A stretch of 64,000 bases of DNA. Origin: DASRFA01 sp035651755 (GTDB lineage: Bacteria; Desulfobacterota; Binatia; UBA12015). Shown piece after piece: positions 17,234 to 26,467 of the stretch (its first letter is position 1; each line of letters starts with the position of its first letter). The stretch is taken from contig DASRFA010000060.1 of NCBI GenBank assembly GCA_035651755.1, positions 124,001-188,000 on the forward strand, given 5' to 3'. Position numbers and translations under genes: made by a program. Under the pieces are notes generated by a model that had not been told where the DNA came from, ran no database searches, and saw nothing but the letters and a program-made list of their open reading frames with translations.

Positions 17234-18262
17234 CTATGGCCGGTTCGCACTCTGTGGCCAGAAGCGCCGGAACTGGAACCACTGCCCGGGGTACTCGCGC
17301 ACTCGCTGCTCGAAGCTCCGCACGACCTCGGCCATCACCGCGAGCATCTCGCTCTCGCTCGCGTGGCGATCGATCGTCCGCATCGGCTCGAGGAGCACGC
17401 GGTAGCGCCGCCGCCCGGTGCGCGCGACGAACACCGGCCAGAGCGGCACGCCGGCCATTCGCGCGAGCGCGAACGGGCCGAGCTGGAACGGCGCCGGCCG
17501 CCCGAAGAACTCGACCTCGCGCGTCACCTGCCCGGGCGCGGAGCGATCGAGCTGCATCGCGATGACCTCGCCGCGCCGGAGCGCGTGGATCATGTTGAAC
17601 GACGAGAAGAGCGACGAGTCGGAATGGATCACGCGCAGGCCGGACAGCTCGCGGACGCGCTGCTGGAACGCCTCCGCGGTCGCGTTCGACTCGCGCGCCA
17701 TCACGACGTTCACCGGCCGCGCGAAGCGCTGCATCACGCGCGCACCGACCTCCCAGCTCCCGAAGTGCGAGGTCAGGACGATGAGGCCGCGATCGCGCGG
17801 CAGCTCGGGCTCGGGCGCGTCCGGGGCCTCGATCTCGAACGGGTCGCCGTCCGGGGCTGCGAGCTCGAACGCCTCGCTCACGCAGTAGGCGAACTCGACG
17901 AAGAGCGCGAGCGTCCGCGCGGCGTCGCGCACGGCGCCCGCGCCGCCGCGCACGCGCCGGACGTTCGCGAGCGCGCTCCGGCGGTTCTCGCGGAGGAGGC
18001 CGAACACGAGCGCGCCGACGATCGCCGGCCCGACGCGCCTCCACCAGCGCGGCGCCCGCGTCGATCCCCAGTGCGCGAGCCGGCGCCAGAAGAGCCCGTC
18101 GTGGCGGAAGCGGTCGCCCGCCGGCGAGCGCGCATCGGGCACGCCCGGTCCGGCCGCGGAGCCCGCGACGTCCGCGTGCCCGGTCGCGTCGGCGCCGGCC
18201 TCGACCGGCTGCTCGCGTGCGATCTTCGCTCCCGCTTCCGCGTCGAGCGCGCGCCTCGTCAC
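17234..18262 (-). CDS. LpxL/HtrB-like lipid acyltransferase
   Basis: 342 residues from a GTG at 18262; the start forms a GTGA overlap with the radical SAM stop. Key motif: LTSHFGSWEVG, the HX4E catalytic pair of the LpxL/LpxM family. It is followed by VNVVMARESNATAEAFQQRV, VIAMQLDRSAPGQ, and a C-terminal QWFQFRRFWP that matches the family's end. The first ~60 residues are charged and Ala-rich. Family members acylate lipid A at the inner membrane; copies inside polyene or atypical lipid loci act on other lipids. The target here is unknown. Confidence 0.85.
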   Translation of the reverse strand: MTRRALDAEAGAKIAREQPVEAGADATGHADVAGSAAGPGVPDARSPAGDRFRHDGLFWRRLAHWGSTRAPRWWRRVGPAIVGALVFGLLRENRRSALANVRRVRGGAGAVRDAARTLALFVEFAYCVSEAFELAAPDGDPFEIEAPDAPEPELPRDRGLIVLTSHFGSWEVGARVMQRFARPVNVVMARESNATAEAFQQRVRELSGLRVIHSDSSLFSSFNMIHALRRGEVIAMQLDRSAPGQVTREVEFFGRPAPFQLGPFALARMAGVPLWPVFVARTGRRRYRVLLEPMRTIDRHASESEMLAVMAEVVRSFEQRVREYPGQWFQFRRFWPQSANRP

Positions 18263-19815
18263 GCCGCGCGCGCCGCGGCGTCTCCGGCGGGAGCCGCCGG
18301 ACGCGAGAACCCGAAGCGCCGCATGCGGCGGAACGCCTCGCCGAAGTACGGCCGCGCGTAGCCGCCGAGGCGGCGCAGGAACTGCGGCTCCTCGATCACG
18401 AGGCGGGCGAGACCGAGCAGCACGTCGGGACGCGAGTAGAAGGTCCGGTACATGCGGTCGAACCAGTGCTCGAGCGTCGCCTCGTCGAGGCCCTTCGGGA
18501 TGAACACGAAGTTCATCGCGTTCATGCGCTCCCAGTCCTCCTCGAAGTCGCCGTGCTCGTGGATCGTCGGATAGGACGGCGTGCCGGGGTAGGGCGTGAA
18601 CTTCGTGAGCTGCATGAGGTCGATCGGCGCGGTGCGAAGGAAGGCGTTCGTCTCCTGCAGCGACTCGACGGTCTCCGTCGGGTGAGCGCACATCATGAGG
18701 CCCTTGATCTTGAGCCCCGCCGCGCGCGTCATCCGGAGCGTGTCGAGGAGGCGCGGGATCTTCACCTCGTGCTTCACGTGGTTCAGCACGCGCTGCGACC
18801 CCGACTCGATCCCGTAGGCGATCTGCCAGCAGCCGGCGCGCTTCATGAGCGCCATGGTCGCGGGGTCGAGCAGGTTGGGATGGCTATTGCAGCTCCACGA
18901 GAGGTCCATGTCGTGGTCGAGGATCGCCTCGCAGAGCTGGCGGACGCGCGCCTTGTTGACGGTGAAGAGGTCGTCGTAGAACAGGATGTGCTTGACGCCG
19001 GCGTCGGTCATCTGCCGGATCATCTCGACGACGTACTCGACGGAGTGCCAGCGCCCCTTCTTCCCGGACGTCGAGCGATCGCAGAACGTGCACGAGAACG
19101 GGCAGCCGCGCTGCGTGATCACCGTCCCGACCGGCGTCCGCCGGTAGTTGAACATCGAAGGCGAGAACGCGTACGGGAAGTTCGGCACGAGGTCCCACGC
19201 CGGGAGCGGCAGGCGATCGAGATCCTCGATGTAGGCGGCGCGCGGGTTCGCGCGGATCGGGCCGTCCGCGGGGCCCGGTCCGGTGAGCGCGGCGGCGCCG
19301 CGATCGTCGCGGTAGACGAGCCCGGCGACGGTCCGGACGCAGCGGCCTTCCTCGAGCCGCGTCATGAGGTCGAAGAGCGAGTCCTCGCCCTCGCCGACGA
19401 CGCCGAAGTCGAACGCGTCGAACGCTGCGAGCGTGCGCTCCGGGATCGCGCTCACGTGCGCGCCGCCGACGACGGTCGTGCACCCGGGGAGCGCGTCCTT
19501 CACGCGCTGCGCGATGCGGGCGCCGTTCGTGATCGAGATCGTCGTGCACGAGATGCCGAGCACGTCGGGCCGGAGCGCGACGATGCGGTCGGCCGCGTCC
19601 TCGTTGGTCGTGCCGGCGCGCTTCGCGTCGACCACGTGCACGTCGTAGCCGCGGTCGCGCGCCATCGCGGCCAGGATCAGGATCCCGATGCCGGGGATCG
19701 TCTCCTCGCCCTCGCGCAGGCGGTCCATGGAGCGGTCCCAGAAGCAGAACGGCGGCTCCATCAGGACCAGGGTGCGCCTGCGCCGCGGCTCGTCGGCGGC
19801 GCTCGAGACGGTCAT
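18259..19815 (-). CDS. B12-binding-type radical SAM protein
   Basis: 518 residues. The N-terminal ~170 residues look like a cobalamin-binding fold (GIGILILAAMARDRGYDVHVVDA, TVVGGAHVSAIPE, FGVVGEGEDSLFDL), although the classical DxHxxG histidine is not seen. The radical SAM core has Cys238, Cys242 and Cys245 in RGCPFSCTFCDRS, then the strand ILFYDDLFTVNK and AYGIESGSQRVLNHV. The C-terminus is a helical extension as in HpnJ/BchE-type enzymes. It is the first gene of the lipid acyltransferase operon, so it may modify (methylate, hydroxylate or rearrange) a lipid or polyene; this is inference. The ATG has no ribosome-binding site and follows the predicted -10 box closely, so the mRNA may be leaderless. 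Confidence 0.87.
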   Translation of the reverse strand: MTVSSAADEPRRRRTLVLMEPPFCFWDRSMDRLREGEETIPGIGILILAAMARDRGYDVHVVDAKRAGTTNEDAADRIVALRPDVLGISCTTISITNGARIAQRVKDALPGCTTVVGGAHVSAIPERTLAAFDAFDFGVVGEGEDSLFDLMTRLEEGRCVRTVAGLVYRDDRGAAALTGPGPADGPIRANPRAAYIEDLDRLPLPAWDLVPNFPYAFSPSMFNYRRTPVGTVITQRGCPFSCTFCDRSTSGKKGRWHSVEYVVEMIRQMTDAGVKHILFYDDLFTVNKARVRQLCEAILDHDMDLSWSCNSHPNLLDPATMALMKRAGCWQIAYGIESGSQRVLNHVKHEVKIPRLLDTLRMTRAAGLKIKGLMMCAHPTETVESLQETNAFLRTAPIDLMQLTKFTPYPGTPSYPTIHEHGDFEEDWERMNAMNFVFIPKGLDEATLEHWFDRMYRTFYSRPDVLLGLARLVIEEPQFLRRLGGYARPYFGEAFRRMRRFGFSRPAAPAGDAAARAA

Positions 19816-19822
19816 GTCTACG

Positions 19823-19852
19823 AATGTACGCGAGGGTCCGGGTGCGTGTCCA
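19823..19852 (-). promoter_or_regulatory. Candidate promoter of the radical SAM / acyltransferase operon
   Basis: Minus strand: TGGACA (19852-19847), 18-base spacer, TACATT (19828-19823). The start codon lies 7 bases past the -10 box, which predicts a leaderless transcript and fits the absence of a Shine-Dalgarno sequence. Confidence 0.45.
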
Positions 19853-19901
19853 TGCCACCCCGGCTTTTCCAATCGGCGCGCGGCGTGATGGGATCGGCGC
19901 G

Positions 19902-22484
19902 GTGATCCCGGGGGGCAAGCGACGCGGCGCCGTGCGGGGTGCGCGCCGGCGCGCGGTCGCGACCGCCGCGCTCGCCGTAGGGGTCGTCGCGGGCGTCGCG
20001 GCCGTGGTCGTTCGGCCCACGGCGGTACGGGCGGACGCGACGTCCGGCGCGGCGGCGCCAATGGCGCCGGCCGGTGCCCCCCGGATCGCGGCGCCGGCGC
20101 GCTACCGGATCGACGCCTGGCTCGATCGCGACGCCCGCACGATCGCCGGCGTCGTGACCGTCCGCCTCGCGAACCCGGCGCCGGTCGCGCTCGATCGCGT
20201 CGTCTTCGACCTCTACCCCAATCGCTTTCGAACCGCCGACGACGTGAACGACCTGACGCGCGGGTACGTCTACCCGCGGCTCGATTTCGTCCCGGGCGGC
20301 ATCGACGTCGAGACCCCGTCCGCACGCGGCACCGGAGCGGTCGCGGGCGCGCCGGCGACGGCCCGCCTCCTCTCGCCGCCCGCGATGCCGGCGGACTCGG
20401 CGTTCGAGATCGCGCTCGCGTCTCCGCTCGCGCCCGGCGCCGAGGTCGCGCTCGAGCTCTCGTTCCGGACGCTCGTACCGGTTCGCTACGGCCCGTTCGG
20501 ATCGACGGAAGAGGCCCTGACGGCGGTCGCCGGCTGGTACCCGACGCTCGCCGCACTCGACGCCGCGGGCGGCTGGCATCCCGGCGAGCCGCCCGAGCCG
20601 TCCGACGTGTCCGCGGTCCTGACCGCCCCGCCGGACGCGACCGTCGTCCTCGGCGATCGCGTCTTCCCCGCGGGCCACGCCGCGACGATCGACGCCGAGG
20701 CGCGCGGCGTCCGGACGTTCGCCGCGATCGCGTATGCCTCGGCGGTGATCGAGCGGCGGGAGAGCGGCGGCACGAGCTTCACGCTGGTCGCTCCCGAGCC
20801 GAGACGCGAGCGGCGGCTCGTGAGCGGCCCGCGACCGGAGGAGCTCGTGCTGTCCGCCGTCGTCCGGGCGGTGGAGCGCCGTCCCGCGGGCGTCCCGGCG
20901 CCCGCCGAGCTCATGGTCGCCGAGGTGCCGCTGCGCTGGAACCTCGCGACGGAGACCGACGGCCCCGTCGTCGTCTCCGATCGCGCGATGCACGTCCAGG
21001 AGCTCCTGCGCGGCTTCCACGAGGCGCAGATCGCGCAGGCGACCTACGCGCAGCTCCTCCGGCAGCGCGTGTTCGCGTGCGAGTCGCCCGCCGATCGGAA
21101 CTGGGTGCAGCAGGCGGTCGCCTGGGGGCTCGCCGACGCGCTCGTCCGCGCCGAGGATCCGTCGCACCGCGACGTGCACTGGTGGATCGACTGGTTCGAC
21201 ACGTTCGCGATCGTCGACCGCTTCGAGTTCGCGCCCAAGGTGCCGTTCGTGCAGTCGTTCTTCCCGAACGCGCAGACGACGGACGACGTGCGCGAGAGCG
21301 TCTTCACGTGGGCCGGCGACCGGCCGCCCGCGCACCTGGTCCTCACGCGCCTCGACCATCGCCTGGGCACCGAGTCGACGGCGCGCGCGATCGCCGACTA
21401 CGTCGCCGCGCCGGCGACCGCCGCGCCGCATTGCTTGACGTTCGCCGAGGCGCTCGAGGAGGCGAGCGGCGCGGGCGCGGACTCGACGCGGCTCGAGCTC
21501 GCCGGCGCGCTCGCGCCGGCGTCGCCGTCGAGCGGCGCGACGGTCGACCCGGCGCTCCGGCCGGCGCGCGAGCAGTCGACCTACCAGTTCGTCCTCGACA
21601 CGGCCGACGTCGAGGTGAGCTCGACCGAGTTCGGCCTCGCGGCCCTCTTCGTCGCGCGCAAGCGACACGACTACACCAAGGACTTCGCGATCAACCCGTT
21701 CTACACCGAGCGGTCGTACGGCGTGCACGCGGGGCCGCGCGTGCACTTCGGCGAGCCGATCGACCCGGTCACGTACCCGCACAACCTGTTCGCGTTCTAC
21801 CGCTTCGCGAAGCTCGATCGCGGCTTCAAGGACGACAGCGAGCCGGACGTCCGCACGAGCGGCGAGGTCGGCGGCTTCGGGCTGCGCTACGACTACTCGA
21901 ACGTCTTTTGGTACGACAACCCGACGGACCAGCGGACGGCGCACCTGTTCGTCGACTGGGCGGACAAGGACCTGGGCGGGCAGTGGGGCTTCGTCCGCTT
22001 CGGCGGGCGGGCGACCGCGACGACGCCGCTCTGGACGTATCGCACGATCGGCGCCGTCGAGCTGTTGGCGGGCTTCGAGCAGCCGACGTCGCGCCTCGGG
22101 GTCCCGCTGCAGGAGGAGTACAGTCTGGGCGGCCGTCGCGCGCTGCGCGGCGTCTCGGTGAACGCCCGGCTCGCGCGCAACATCGGCCTCGCGCGCTTCG
22201 AGATCCGCCAGGACGTGTTCCCGGAGTTCGACCTGAACCTGCTCGACCTGCTGACGTACCGGCGCCCGCAGGTGAAGCTCTTCGTCGACACCGGTCAGGT
22301 CGACGACTCCGCCGGCCGCGCGCTCGACCCCGAGCACTGGGCGATCGCCGGCGGGGTCGGGGTGAACGCGCTGTACGACTTCCTGGGATTCTTCCCCGGC
22401 CGCGCCTACCTCGAGCTCGGCACGCGGTTCGACCGCGACCAGACCGACTTCCAGGTCCTGTTCGGCACCCGCCAGGCGTTCTGA
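19902..22484 (+). CDS. M1-peptidase-like domain fused to an Omp85-like outer-membrane barrel
   Basis: About 860 residues from a GTG at 19902; an ATG at 19824 would add 26 residues but would overlap the divergent promoter. A twin-Arg-rich N-terminus and hydrophobic stretch (VATAALAVGVVAGVAAVVV) form a signal peptide. Residues ~65-500 follow the M1-aminopeptidase N-domain pattern (YRIDAWLDRDARTIAGVVTV, VVFDLYPNRFR). The zinc motif is degraded: HEAQIAQATYAQLL in place of HExxH, and the later Glu is absent. The last ~300 residues are a barrel of the surface-antigen/BamA type (GLRYDYSNVFWYDNP, LGGRRALRGVS, FVDTGQVDDSAG, ending in ...GTRQAF with a C-terminal Phe). It is probably an outer-membrane protein with a catalytically inactive periplasmic domain. 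Confidence 0.8.
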   Translation: MIPGGKRRGAVRGARRRAVATAALAVGVVAGVAAVVVRPTAVRADATSGAAAPMAPAGAPRIAAPARYRIDAWLDRDARTIAGVVTVRLANPAPVALDRVVFDLYPNRFRTADDVNDLTRGYVYPRLDFVPGGIDVETPSARGTGAVAGAPATARLLSPPAMPADSAFEIALASPLAPGAEVALELSFRTLVPVRYGPFGSTEEALTAVAGWYPTLAALDAAGGWHPGEPPEPSDVSAVLTAPPDATVVLGDRVFPAGHAATIDAEARGVRTFAAIAYASAVIERRESGGTSFTLVAPEPRRERRLVSGPRPEELVLSAVVRAVERRPAGVPAPAELMVAEVPLRWNLATETDGPVVVSDRAMHVQELLRGFHEAQIAQATYAQLLRQRVFACESPADRNWVQQAVAWGLADALVRAEDPSHRDVHWWIDWFDTFAIVDRFEFAPKVPFVQSFFPNAQTTDDVRESVFTWAGDRPPAHLVLTRLDHRLGTESTARAIADYVAAPATAAPHCLTFAEALEEASGAGADSTRLELAGALAPASPSSGATVDPALRPAREQSTYQFVLDTADVEVSSTEFGLAALFVARKRHDYTKDFAINPFYTERSYGVHAGPRVHFGEPIDPVTYPHNLFAFYRFAKLDRGFKDDSEPDVRTSGEVGGFGLRYDYSNVFWYDNPTDQRTAHLFVDWADKDLGGQWGFVRFGGRATATTPLWTYRTIGAVELLAGFEQPTSRLGVPLQEEYSLGGRRALRGVSVNARLARNIGLARFEIRQDVFPEFDLNLLDLLTYRRPQVKLFVDTGQVDDSAGRALDPEHWAIAGGVGVNALYDFLGFFPGRAYLELGTRFDRDQTDFQVLFGTRQAF

Positions 22485-22630
22485 CCGCGGCCGCCGCGTG
22501 CGCCAGCGCGCTCGCGTCGGCGTGCGACATAGCGGGCGCCAGCGCGGCAATATTCGCGCTTGACAGCGCGGGCGCGCACGCCAAGCCTGGAGCGTCACGC
22601 TGCGTCGAGGGACCGACGCCTGGACCTGCT

Positions 22631-22649
22631 TCGGGGCCTCCGGCCCCGA
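22631..22649 (+). promoter_or_regulatory. Hairpin in the leader of the propeller gene
   Basis: A perfect 8-bp stem with a 3-base loop, 17 bases before the Shine-Dalgarno GGAG of the next gene. It could terminate upstream transcription or act as a stabilising 5' leader structure; there is no T-tract. Confidence 0.4.
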
Positions 22650-22673
22650 TCCGAACCGAAGCTTGGAGTAGCC

Positions 22674-24209
22674 ATGAGCCCTCGCAACCGTCGCGCGTGG
22701 TTCGCCGTCGCCGCATCGATCGCGGCCGTCGTCTGCACGAGCCCGATCCAGGCCGCGTTCCTCACGCTCGCCACCGCCCGGCTCGTCACGAACACGACCG
22801 GCGGCCTCAACCAGAACGCGTCCATCGACAAGTCGGGCAAGCTGATTTTGTTCACGTCGAACGTCGATCACGTGCACACGAGCGGCACGATCTTCAGCGA
22901 GTCGGCGACCTTCGACTTCGACTCGTCGGGGAACGGGTTCACGCCGGCCGGCGCGACGCACCCGAACCCGGCCTGCACGAACTGCTCGACCAGCAACGCG
23001 ACCGCCGGGAACCTCTACCTCTGGCGCGCCTCGAAGAAGGGCAGCTCGCCGGCGAACTCCGTCAAGCAGCTCACCTTCTCGGCGACCGGCGGCTTCACGG
23101 CGAACCAGGCGGCCGACCTGAACCAGAAGGGCACGTTCGTCGCCTGGGATTCCGATCGCGACCACACCGGCGGCAACGGCGACGGCAATCGCGAGATCTT
23201 CCTCATGGAGATCGCGACCGGAACGCCGACCCAGATCACGAGCACGACCGGCAACGGCGATACCGCGAACCGGAGCGCGAGCCTCTCGAGCGACGCCAAG
23301 ACGCTCGGCTTCGACTCGCGCGGCGACTTCGCCGGCCCGAGCTGCACGCTGACCGATCTCGTGAGCCCGTGCGACAACGCCGACGGCAACTCCGAGATCA
23401 TGGTCTACAAGCGCGACACCGGCAAGTTCATCCAGGTGACGAAGACGACCGGCGGCACCAGCCAGGCGAACGTGCGCGCGCGCGTGAGCGACGACGGCCG
23501 CTTCGTCGCGTTCCAGTCGACGCGGAGCTTCGCCGGATCGCTCGCAGGCGGCATCGTCTGCACCCAGCTCGACGGCGTGAGCGCGTGCGACAACGCCGAC
23601 GCGAACGGCGAGATCATGCTGGTCGATCTCAAGGACAACCTGATGACCCAGGTGACCAACACCGCGCCCGGCGGCGGCTGCACCGGCACGACCGCAAACG
23701 AGCGCGCCGAAGTGTCCACCCGCGGCGGCTACGTGAGCTTCCAGTCGACGTGCGAGGCGCAGCTCAACCCGTCGGGCTGCGGCGCGTGCAACAACAACGA
23801 CGAGGTCTTCCTCGCGAACATCAAGAAGAAGACGATCCAGCAGCTGACGATCAGCGACGCCGGCTACAACCGGGTGCCGCGCGTGTCGGGCAACGGCACG
23901 TACGTCGTCTTCGAGTCGAACCGCTCGTACAAGACGCAGAATCCGAGCCACGGCCGCACGATCTACCTCCTGCGCCGGAGCAACGGGCGCGCTCCCACCG
24001 GTCAGACCGCGCCGGGACAGGTGATCGAGGACGGCTCTTCCGCGCTTCTCCAGAACGCGAAGGCGCAGATCTCGAGCACCGCGTTCAGCGGCGGCTTCAA
24101 CAGCGCCATCGAGCAGTTCGGCGTCAGCTTCAACGGCCGCTTCGTGGCCTTCGACAACCAGAAGAACGTCGGCAACCAGGAGATCTTCTTCGTCGACGGG
24201 AAGAAGTAA
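22674..24209 (+). CDS. Secreted TolB/WD40-like beta-propeller protein
   Basis: 511 residues from an ATG with GGAG 7 bases upstream. A Sec signal peptide (RRAWFAVAASIAAVVCTSPIQA) precedes a run of PD40-type repeats, recognisable as RARVSDDGRFVAFQSTRSF, AEVSTRGGYVSFQSTCEA, PRVSGNGTYVVFESNRSY and FGVSFNGRFVAFDNQKN. Cys pairs (CTNCSTS, CGACNNND) within loops suggest disulfides in the exported protein. Ca-site-like DGNGD/DNADGN stretches are present. No catalytic motif is seen; function unknown, probably a periplasmic or extracellular binding scaffold. Confidence 0.8.
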   Translation: MSPRNRRAWFAVAASIAAVVCTSPIQAAFLTLATARLVTNTTGGLNQNASIDKSGKLILFTSNVDHVHTSGTIFSESATFDFDSSGNGFTPAGATHPNPACTNCSTSNATAGNLYLWRASKKGSSPANSVKQLTFSATGGFTANQAADLNQKGTFVAWDSDRDHTGGNGDGNREIFLMEIATGTPTQITSTTGNGDTANRSASLSSDAKTLGFDSRGDFAGPSCTLTDLVSPCDNADGNSEIMVYKRDTGKFIQVTKTTGGTSQANVRARVSDDGRFVAFQSTRSFAGSLAGGIVCTQLDGVSACDNADANGEIMLVDLKDNLMTQVTNTAPGGGCTGTTANERAEVSTRGGYVSFQSTCEAQLNPSGCGACNNNDEVFLANIKKKTIQQLTISDAGYNRVPRVSGNGTYVVFESNRSYKTQNPSHGRTIYLLRRSNGRAPTGQTAPGQVIEDGSSALLQNAKAQISSTAFSGGFNSAIEQFGVSFNGRFVAFDNQKNVGNQEIFFVDGKK

Positions 24210-24236
24210 CCGGGGCGCACCCGAGCGGCGGCGAAG

Positions 24237-24277
24237 GGCGCCGGCGGCGCGGCCACGCGGTCGCGCCCGCCGGCGCC
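24237..24277. terminator. Hairpin after the propeller gene
   Basis: A perfect 11-bp inverted repeat (24237-24247 with 24267-24277) in the 89-base gap before the acyl-CoA synthetase genes. No T-tract. Confidence 0.5.
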
Positions 24278-24298
24278 GCGTAGTAAAGCGCTCGCGCG

Positions 24299-24967
24299 AT
24301 GAGCGCAGAAGCGCGGCGGACCACCACGCTTTCGGAGTTCGAGTCGAAGCGTCGGCTCGCAGCCGCCGGCATCCCGATCGTCGCGGAGCGACTCGCCGCC
24401 GACCCCGAGCAAGCGGCGGCGGCCGCCGCGGAGCTCGGCTTCCCGGTCGCCGTCAAGCTCTGCGGGCGCGCGATCGCGCACAAGACCGAGCGCGGCCTGG
24501 TGCGGCTCGGAATGGGGAATGCCGGCGGCGCACGAGCGGCCGCGGCGGAGCTGCTCGCGCAGGCCCGGCCGGAGGACGGCGACGTTCAGGTCCTCGTCTC
24601 GCGCATGGTCTCCGGCAAGCGCGAGCTCATCGCCGGCATGGTCGACGACCCGACTTTCGGCCGCTGCGTCATGCTCGGGATCGGCGGCATCTTCGCCGAG
24701 CTCCTGCGGGACGTGGCGTTCCGGCTCGCCCCTCTCTCGCGCGGCGACGCCGCCGACATGGTCGACGACCTCGCGCACGCATCCTGGCTCGGCCCCTTCC
24801 GCGGCGAACCGGCGATCGATCGCGAGCGGCTCGCGGACGTGCTCTGCGGGCTGGCGGCGCTCGCGTCGGACGACCCGGCGATCGTCGCGATCGACGTGAA
24901 CCCGCTCATCGTCTGCGACGGCGTGCCGATCGCCGTCGACGCGCTCGTCGAGGTCGCGGAGCGATGA
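24299..24967 (+). CDS. NDP-forming acyl-CoA synthetase, ATP-grasp (beta) subunit
   Basis: 222 residues, the length of stand-alone beta subunits of ADP-forming acetyl-CoA synthetase. Visible ATP-grasp signatures: LSEFESKRRLAAAGIPI at the start, FPVAVKLCGRAIAHKTERG, VLVSRMVSGKRELIAGMVDD, FGRCVMLGIGGIFAELL and AIDVNPLIV. The stop overlaps the start of the alpha-like gene (ATGA), so the two polypeptides should be made in equal amounts. The enzyme interconverts an acyl-CoA plus NDP and phosphate with the free acid, CoA and NTP. Confidence 0.88.
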   Translation: MSAEARRTTTLSEFESKRRLAAAGIPIVAERLAADPEQAAAAAAELGFPVAVKLCGRAIAHKTERGLVRLGMGNAGGARAAAAELLAQARPEDGDVQVLVSRMVSGKRELIAGMVDDPTFGRCVMLGIGGIFAELLRDVAFRLAPLSRGDAADMVDDLAHASWLGPFRGEPAIDRERLADVLCGLAALASDDPAIVAIDVNPLIVCDGVPIAVDALVEVAER

Positions 24968-26454
24968 CGCGGCCGACCGCGACGGACCGCTTCCGGCCGC
25001 TCTTCGAGCCCGCGGGTATCGTGGTCGCGGGCGTCTCGAGCCATCCCGGGAAGTTCGGCTTCGTCGCGGCGCACAACATCCTCTCGCACGGCTATGCCGG
25101 CCCCGTGTTCTTGACGAACCGCGATGGCAGCGAGGTGCTCGGCCGCGCGACGCTGCGCTCGGCGGACGAAGTGCCGGACGGCGCCGCCGACCTCGTCTTC
25201 GTGTGCACGCCCGCAGACGCGGTTCCCGAGCTCCTCCGCACGTGCGCCAGGAAGGGCGTCAAGGCCGCGTTCGTCAGCTCGGCCGGCTACGGCGAGGCGA
25301 GCCCGGAGGGAAAGCGCGCGGAGCGCGAGCTCGCGGCGCTCGCGGGAGAGCTCGGGATCCTGCTCGCGGGGCCGAACGGTCAGGGCATCATCTCGACGCC
25401 CGCGTCGCTCTGCGCACAGATCATCGCGCCCTATCCGCCGCGCGGCCGGATCGCGATCGCGAGCCAGTCGGGCGGGTTCGTGCAGGCCTTCCTGAACTAC
25501 GCGCGCTCGACCGGCGTCGGCGTGAGCCGCGCGGTCTCGGCCGGCAACTCCGCCGCGACCTCGGTCGCCGACTACCTCGAGTACTTCGCCGAGGACCCGG
25601 AGACGGACGTGAGCCTCATCTACGTCGAGGGGCTCGGCGACGGCCGCGCGTTCTACGAGAAGGTGCGCGCGGTCGCGGCGCGGAAGCCGCTCGTCGTCCT
25701 GAAGGGCGGCGTGACCGCCGGCGGGCAGCGCGCGGCGGCCTCGCACACGGGCGCCCTCGCGAGCGACGATCGCATCTTCGACGGCATGTGCCGGCAGGCG
25801 GGCCTGACGCGCGCCGGAACGATCGACGAGGCGTTCGAGGCCGCCGCGACGTTCGTCACGCAGCCGCTGCCGGCCGGGCCGAACGTGTTCGTCCTGACGA
25901 CCGCGGGCGGCTGGGGCGTGATCACCGCGGATCGCGTCTCGGCGTCGCCGGTCCTGCGCCTCATGCCCCTGCCGCGCGACCTCGAGGCCGCGTTCGACGC
26001 CCGCCTCCCGCCGCGCTGGAGCCGGAACAATCCCGCCGACCTCGCGGGCAGCGAGACGCGCGACACGGTCGTCGAGTGCCTCGAGCTCGTGACCGCGCAC
26101 CCGGAGGTCCACGCCGTCATCCTCCTCGGCGTCGGCATCCAGTCGAACCTCGCCGACCTCGAGCGCCGCGGGCGGTTCTACCCGGGGCACGGCCTCGAGC
26201 GCGTCGTCGAGTACCACGAGCGCCAGGATCGGCGGTACGCGGAGGCCGCGGTCGAGCTGCGGCGACGCTTTGGGAAGCCGGTGCTGGTCGCGACCGAGCT
26301 CGCCGACACGCAGCCGGACAACCCGGGCCCCGCGCGCCTGCGCGAGCTCGGCGGCCTCGCGTATCCGTCGTCGCACCGCGCGGTCGCGGCGCTCGAGCAC
26401 CTCTACCGCTACGCGCGCTTCCGGACGCGCGCCGCGAAAGCCGCGACCCGCTGA
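24964..26454 (+). CDS. NDP-forming acyl-CoA synthetase, CoA-binding/ligase (alpha) subunit
   Basis: 496 residues. CoA-binding Rossmann domain first (FEPAGIVVAGVSSHPGKFGF), then the succinyl-CoA-synthetase-like flavodoxin domains with RIAIASQSGGFVQAF, and the phosphohistidine region AASHTGALASDD. The C-terminal domain carries GWGVITADRVSAS and RWSRNNPADLAG. Together with the upstream beta subunit it makes a split version of the enzyme; many bacteria have a single fused chain. The acyl substrate is not predictable. Confidence 0.88.
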   Translation: MTRPTATDRFRPLFEPAGIVVAGVSSHPGKFGFVAAHNILSHGYAGPVFLTNRDGSEVLGRATLRSADEVPDGAADLVFVCTPADAVPELLRTCARKGVKAAFVSSAGYGEASPEGKRAERELAALAGELGILLAGPNGQGIISTPASLCAQIIAPYPPRGRIAIASQSGGFVQAFLNYARSTGVGVSRAVSAGNSAATSVADYLEYFAEDPETDVSLIYVEGLGDGRAFYEKVRAVAARKPLVVLKGGVTAGGQRAAASHTGALASDDRIFDGMCRQAGLTRAGTIDEAFEAAATFVTQPLPAGPNVFVLTTAGGWGVITADRVSASPVLRLMPLPRDLEAAFDARLPPRWSRNNPADLAGSETRDTVVECLELVTAHPEVHAVILLGVGIQSNLADLERRGRFYPGHGLERVVEYHERQDRRYAEAAVELRRRFGKPVLVATELADTQPDNPGPARLRELGGLAYPSSHRAVAALEHLYRYARFRTRAAKAATR

Positions 26455-26467
26455 GCGCCGTCCGCGC

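Noticed and set aside
22560..22590. TTGACA at about 22560 as promoter of the propeller gene
   Set aside because: No acceptable -10 hexamer follows at 16-18 bases.
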